Shown here: in pieces, positions 61,101-64,000 of the stretch | Numbering within the stretch: position 1 is the stretch's first letter | Layout: the number at the start of each line of letters is the position of its first letter | The notes under the pieces: model-generated | What the model saw: the letters and a program-made list of their open reading frames with translations, nothing else | Told to the model about the DNA's origin: nothing | The model's database searches: none | NCBI RefSeq assembly: GCF_002005225.1 | Contig: NZ_CP019724.1 | Location: 4,729,501-4,793,500 of the forward strand | Origin: Streptomyces pactum | GTDB taxonomy: Bacteria; Actinomycetota; Actinomycetes; Streptomycetales; Streptomycetaceae | Direction of reading: 5' to 3' | DNA length: 64,000 nucleotides | Program-made: the position numbers and the translations under genes

Positions 61101-61523
61101 TCAGTCGGTGAAGCCGTGGTGGGTGATTTCCAGGACCTCGTTGGCCACGGCCGGATTGCCGGGGTCGAGGCTGGGGCCCTGCCAACTGACGGGCAGTACG
61201 TCGATGAGCCCCCAGCGGGCGACCAGTGACCCGTCCGCGCGCAGGGCGGAGATCTGCGCGGTCGGCCGCTTGATGCCCGTCTGGACGGAGGAGATCCACT
61301 TGGCGACCTTGGCCGTGTCCGGGGTGAGGGGGCGGGTCAGCCGGATGTTGGAGAAGGACACGCGGGTGGGCAGTTGCCACACGAACCCGTTGTTGCCGCC
61401 CTCCTGGCGCTGCTCGATCTCCACCTGGGACGACAGGCCTTCGCACCCGTTCCAGTAGCCGAGGCTCTCGCCGTCGATGGTGAGGGTGAACCAGATCGTG
61501 GAGCCCGGGTCCTGGCGGGGCAT
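61101..61523 (-). CDS. CIS inner-tube protein (gp19-like)
   Basis: A 140-residue tube protein. FTLTIDGESLGYWNGCEGLSSQVEIEQRQEGGNNGFVWQLPTRVSFSNIRLTRPL contains the antiparallel strands of the Hcp/gp19 fold (landmark only), and SWQGPSLDPGNPAVANEVLEITHHGF ends it. It is one of the short tube-type proteins found in eCIS clusters; a second tube protein and the sheath are expected to the right of the window. ATG at 61523. Confidence 0.87.
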   Translation of the reverse strand: MPRQDPGSTIWFTLTIDGESLGYWNGCEGLSSQVEIEQRQEGGNNGFVWQLPTRVSFSNIRLTRPLTPDTAKVAKWISSVQTGIKRPTAQISALRADGSLVARWGLIDVLPVSWQGPSLDPGNPAVANEVLEITHHGFTD

Positions 61524-61557
61524 CGAGGGTGGGCCTTTCTGTCGGGTGCGTCAGGTG

Positions 61558-61632
61558 GGGATCAGGCGGGTCAGAGGGTCATAGGGTCAGAGGGTCAGAT
61601 GGATCAGGTGGATCAGATGGATCAGGTGGGTT
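61558..61632. repeat. 9-10-bp tandem repeats between tube and VQR-protein genes
   Basis: Short units such as GGTCAGAGG and ATGGATCAG recur about eight times in the 170-base gap between the two genes. No promoter or terminator is obvious. Confidence 0.6.
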
Positions 61633-61694
61633 GTGTGCGCGGTGGGCGGGTGGGCGGGTGGGCGGACCGGGGGGGCCGGTGGGCGGAGGGCCGG

Positions 61695-64000
61695 TCAGTG
61701 GCGGGGATCGCGGAGTCTGCCGACCCGTTCGCGGTCCATGCGCAGTTCGGTGCGGACGTGGCGGGTGACGCGGCCGATGATCCGGTGCACCAGTTCGTCC
61801 AACTGGAAGTCGGTGAGCTCGCGCGGGTCGAACCCGCCGGCCGGGACCGCCGTGTACGCGGGGGGCGGGTCCCCCTCCGCCGCGGCGGCCGGACTCGCCG
61901 AGTACGGGGGCGGGTTGCCGGGCGGCGACGCGCTCTGGGACTGCGGCGGGCTGTAGGGCGGCGGCGGGTCGGCCGGGGCTTGCTGGGGCGCCGGGGGCAG
62001 CAAGCGGTTCAGGGCCGTGGAGACGGAGGCCGCCGCGTGCGCGGCGAGGGCGCCGGTGGCGGAGTGGCGCCCGGAGTGTCGCCCGAAGAGGCGCTGGACG
62101 GTGGGCGCGGACGTGGTGTCGGCGTCCGCCGCCGGCGGCGCCGCCGGTGCGCTGACGGGGTGCGGCGGGCCGGGCGGTGTCGGCGTGGGCGGCGTGAGGG
62201 GGGACACGGGGAGCGGGGCCCCGGCGGCGGTGGCGCCCGGGGACGCGGGCCGGCGCAGCGGTACGGCCTTGGCGGGCGTGGTCCGCCTCGAGCGCTGGAC
62301 GGGGGGAGCGGGCTGGAGCGGGGCGGGCGCGGGGCCGGTCGGGGCGGACGCGGGACCGGTCGGGGCGGACGCGGGACCGGGCGGGGCCGCGGGCACGCCC
62401 ATCGCGTCCCGCCCCGCCGTACCGGTGGCCGTGGTGCGGTGCGGGGGCGGCGGGGGTGACACCGGTACCGCCTCGGTGGGGGGCACGGGTGTCGCGGAGG
62501 CGGTGCCCGGGGCGATGGCCCGCTGGACCGGTGGGAGCGTACGGCCGAGGGCGCGGGGGGCGGCGGAGGCCGGTGCGGTGAGCGACGTGGTGTCGGCCGG
62601 CGGTGTGCGGAAGGGAGCGCCGAGGGGAGAGCGGCGCGGGGCCGGCGCGGGTGCGGACGGTGCCGGGCCGGGGGCCGGGCGCGCGTGCGGGGCGGCGGCG
62701 GGTTCCGTGTGCGGGCGTACGACGGTGGCGGGCCTGGACGCCATGGGGGCGCCGAGACCCGGACGCGGCGCCCTGGCGGTGCGCTGCACCGGGTGTGCGT
62801 GCGCGGGGTCGGCCGACTTCTCGGTCCCCGGGCGGGCGAGGGGCACGGCGGCCGGCCCGGTGTTCCCCGGAAGCGACCGCTGGACGGGGGGCGGCGCGGA
62901 GCCGGCGGGGGCGTCGCGGTGGGCGGCGTCGGTCGGTTCGGCGGCGGGTGCGACCGGTGCCGGGGCGGGCCGTTCCGTTGCGCGCTGGACCGGGGGCGGC
63001 GCCGTGCGCGGGCTCGCGGCGGAGGTGCCGGTGGGCGAGTGGGGGGCGCTGCCGGGGGGCGCGGGGGCGTGGTGAGCGCCGCGGGTCGGGGCGGCCCGCG
63101 GAGGCGGTGCGGCCTGCGATGTCTGAGTGGTTCGGGGTGTTTTCGAGGGGCCGGGGTTTGCCGCTCGCCGTTGGACGGAGGGCTGTACGCCGGTCGGACC
63201 GGCGGGACGGCTGGGGGCGACGGGAGGGGACGAGGGCCGCTGCGCCGCCTCCGCGCCGCCGGCTCCGGGGGCGCTGGTGACTCCGGGGGCGCCCGCGCCG
63301 CTTCCCCCGCCCGCAGGGCCGCCTGATGCCGGGTCGGTTCCGGCCGGCCGGGACGCGGTGGGTGTGCCTGCGCCGCTGCCGGGGGCGGGCCGGGCCGCGG
63401 CTCGCTGTACCGGTGGGGGCGTGGAGGCGGACTGGGCCGGCGGGCTGGTCCGGGGGGCGTTGCCGTGGGGCGCCCGGGCGTCGCCGCCGGGTGCCGTGTC
63501 GCCGCGACCGGCGTCGCGCTTCCCGGGGCCCGCGGCGGAGCGGTCGGGCGAAGGGACCGCTCGCTGGACCGGGGTGGCGGCGGTGCGGCCGGGGGCGGCC
63601 GGTGTGCCGGCGGCGGTGGCGGAGGGGCGGTTGAGCGGCGGCATGGTCCGCTGCGGCGGGGCGCCGGCCGTCGCGCCACCCCCGGTCGATGGCGTCGGCC
63701 GGTCGGTGGGCGGGGTGGCTCCTGACGGAGACGGAGGCGCGGATGGCGGCGCCGATGCCGATGCCGACGCCGATGCCGACGATGGCCGTGACGATGCCGC
63801 AGGTGTACGGCCGGTGTGCGAGGCGCCGGTGCCGGTGGCGGGCGTGCCGGTGGTGGGACGAGCCGCCGCTCGCTGGACCGGGAGGCCGCTGGACGCGCCG
63901 TCGGCTGCGGTGGACGACCGGCCGGTGGTGGGGGTGGTGCCGGGTGCGGGGGTGTTGCGGGGGGTGTTGGTGGTGGTGCCGGTTGTCGCTCGTTGTACGG
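61695..64000 (-). CDS. long Pro/Ala-rich VQR-repeat protein of the CIS cluster (5' end outside window)
   Basis: The frame stays open to base 64000, so the start is right of the window. At least 768 residues are visible. Most is Pro, Ala, Thr and Gly rich and disordered, broken every 40-80 residues by PVQRA-like motifs (eleven seen: for example PPVQRA, PSVQRR, PPVQRS, PTVQRL). The conserved end, ELTDFQLDELVHRIIGRVTRHVRTELRMDRER (landmark), is a helical module. Similar repeat-rich proteins sit in actinobacterial injection clusters, and VQR motifs also precede DUF4157-type domains. It could be a scaffold, tape-measure-like or cargo-linked factor. The function is not established. The repeats may make length vary. 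Confidence 0.62.
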   Translation of the reverse strand, partial: VQRATTGTTTNTPRNTPAPGTTPTTGRSSTAADGASSGLPVQRAAARPTTGTPATGTGASHTGRTPAASSRPSSASASASASAPPSAPPSPSGATPPTDRPTPSTGGGATAGAPPQRTMPPLNRPSATAAGTPAAPGRTAATPVQRAVPSPDRSAAGPGKRDAGRGDTAPGGDARAPHGNAPRTSPPAQSASTPPPVQRAAARPAPGSGAGTPTASRPAGTDPASGGPAGGGSGAGAPGVTSAPGAGGAEAAQRPSSPPVAPSRPAGPTGVQPSVQRRAANPGPSKTPRTTQTSQAAPPPRAAPTRGAHHAPAPPGSAPHSPTGTSAASPRTAPPPVQRATERPAPAPVAPAAEPTDAAHRDAPAGSAPPPVQRSLPGNTGPAAVPLARPGTEKSADPAHAHPVQRTARAPRPGLGAPMASRPATVVRPHTEPAAAPHARPAPGPAPSAPAPAPRRSPLGAPFRTPPADTTSLTAPASAAPRALGRTLPPVQRAIAPGTASATPVPPTEAVPVSPPPPPHRTTATGTAGRDAMGVPAAPPGPASAPTGPASAPTGPAPAPLQPAPPVQRSRRTTPAKAVPLRRPASPGATAAGAPLPVSPLTPPTPTPPGPPHPVSAPAAPPAADADTTSAPTVQRLFGRHSGRHSATGALAAHAAASVSTALNRLLPPAPQQAPADPPPPYSPPQSQSASPPGNPPPYSASPAAAAEGDPPPAYTAVPAGGFDPRELTDFQLDELVHRIIGRVTRHVRTELRMDRERVGRLRDPRH

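Overview
The window is high-GC actinobacterial chromosome, almost certainly Streptomyces. The support is GC-rich third codon positions, many GTG starts, many apparently leaderless -10 boxes 6 to 8 bases before the start codon, mycothiol and PhoR/PhoP genes, MsiK, and a gene order that matches the devA to phoP to msiK to contractile-injection part of the S. coelicolor chromosome as I remember it (SCO numbers here are from memory and were not looked up).

Layout. (1) 1-7.3 kb: a development-linked locus. It has three GntR regulators of the DevA type, a HAD phosphatase (devB), two related small membrane proteins, a tandem-kinase protein and a membrane protein. The C-terminal domain of the regulators recurs, without the DNA-binding part, in the last of these. 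(2) 7.3-13.3 kb: TetR regulator, HelD-type RNA polymerase recycling helicase, an imine-reductase-like oxidoreductase with a divergent HxlR regulator, and a conserved XRE / HbhA-like / DUF2516 set that mirrors Rv0474-Rv0476 of Mycobacterium tuberculosis. The DUF2516 gene is preceded by a possible 12-codon leader peptide with three consecutive Trp codons. (3) 13.6-24.8 kb: receiver-PP2C phosphatase, NlpC/P60 hydrolase, methyltransferase, mshA, a YbjN-like protein, an IS110-family element, AraC/DUF2000, an MFS transporter and gpmA. (4) 24.7-28.4 kb: an island bounded by an 18-bp exact direct repeat formed by the 3' end of gpmA. It holds a truncated P-type ATPase, a decayed IS701-type transposase, a chloramphenicol-phosphotransferase-like kinase whose reading frame runs into the transposase remnant, and a GIY-YIG protein with a TTA codon. 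(5) 28.4-36.2 kb: accessory genes, including an anti-sigma-like ATPase, a UTRA-type GntR regulator with TCTAGA operator-like sites, a SUKH/SMI1-like protein and a 1164-residue ATPase-TPR-glycosyltransferase fusion facing a membrane protein of unknown type. (6) 36.4-50.2 kb: conserved core, including a Cys-rich 50-residue peptide, phoU/phoR-phoP with a clear PHO box between them, a lipoprotein, carD, ispD-ispF, cysS, rlmB, a DoxX-family membrane protein and a sugar nucleotidyltransferase. (7) 50.3-64 kb: msiK, tRNA-Thr, a secreted lipoprotein peptidase, then a leftward phage-tail-like contractile injection system operon that continues past the right edge.

How it works together. Three systems dominate: developmental regulation (devA/devB, and PhoRP for phosphate), redox and cell-envelope housekeeping (mycothiol, NlpC/P60, DoxX), and the contractile injection system. 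In the visible part of that system the tube, hub adaptor, spike, gp25, gpJ and gpI-like baseplate proteins lie in tightly overlapping order. The operon ends with a membrane protein carrying zinc ribbons, a collagen-like linker and a discoidin-like domain, which may link the particle to the membrane. The most unusual items are the ATPase-glycosyltransferase fusion (31.0-34.5 kb), the shared sensor domain of the dev locus, the VQR-repeat protein of the injection cluster and the Trp-rich leader peptide.
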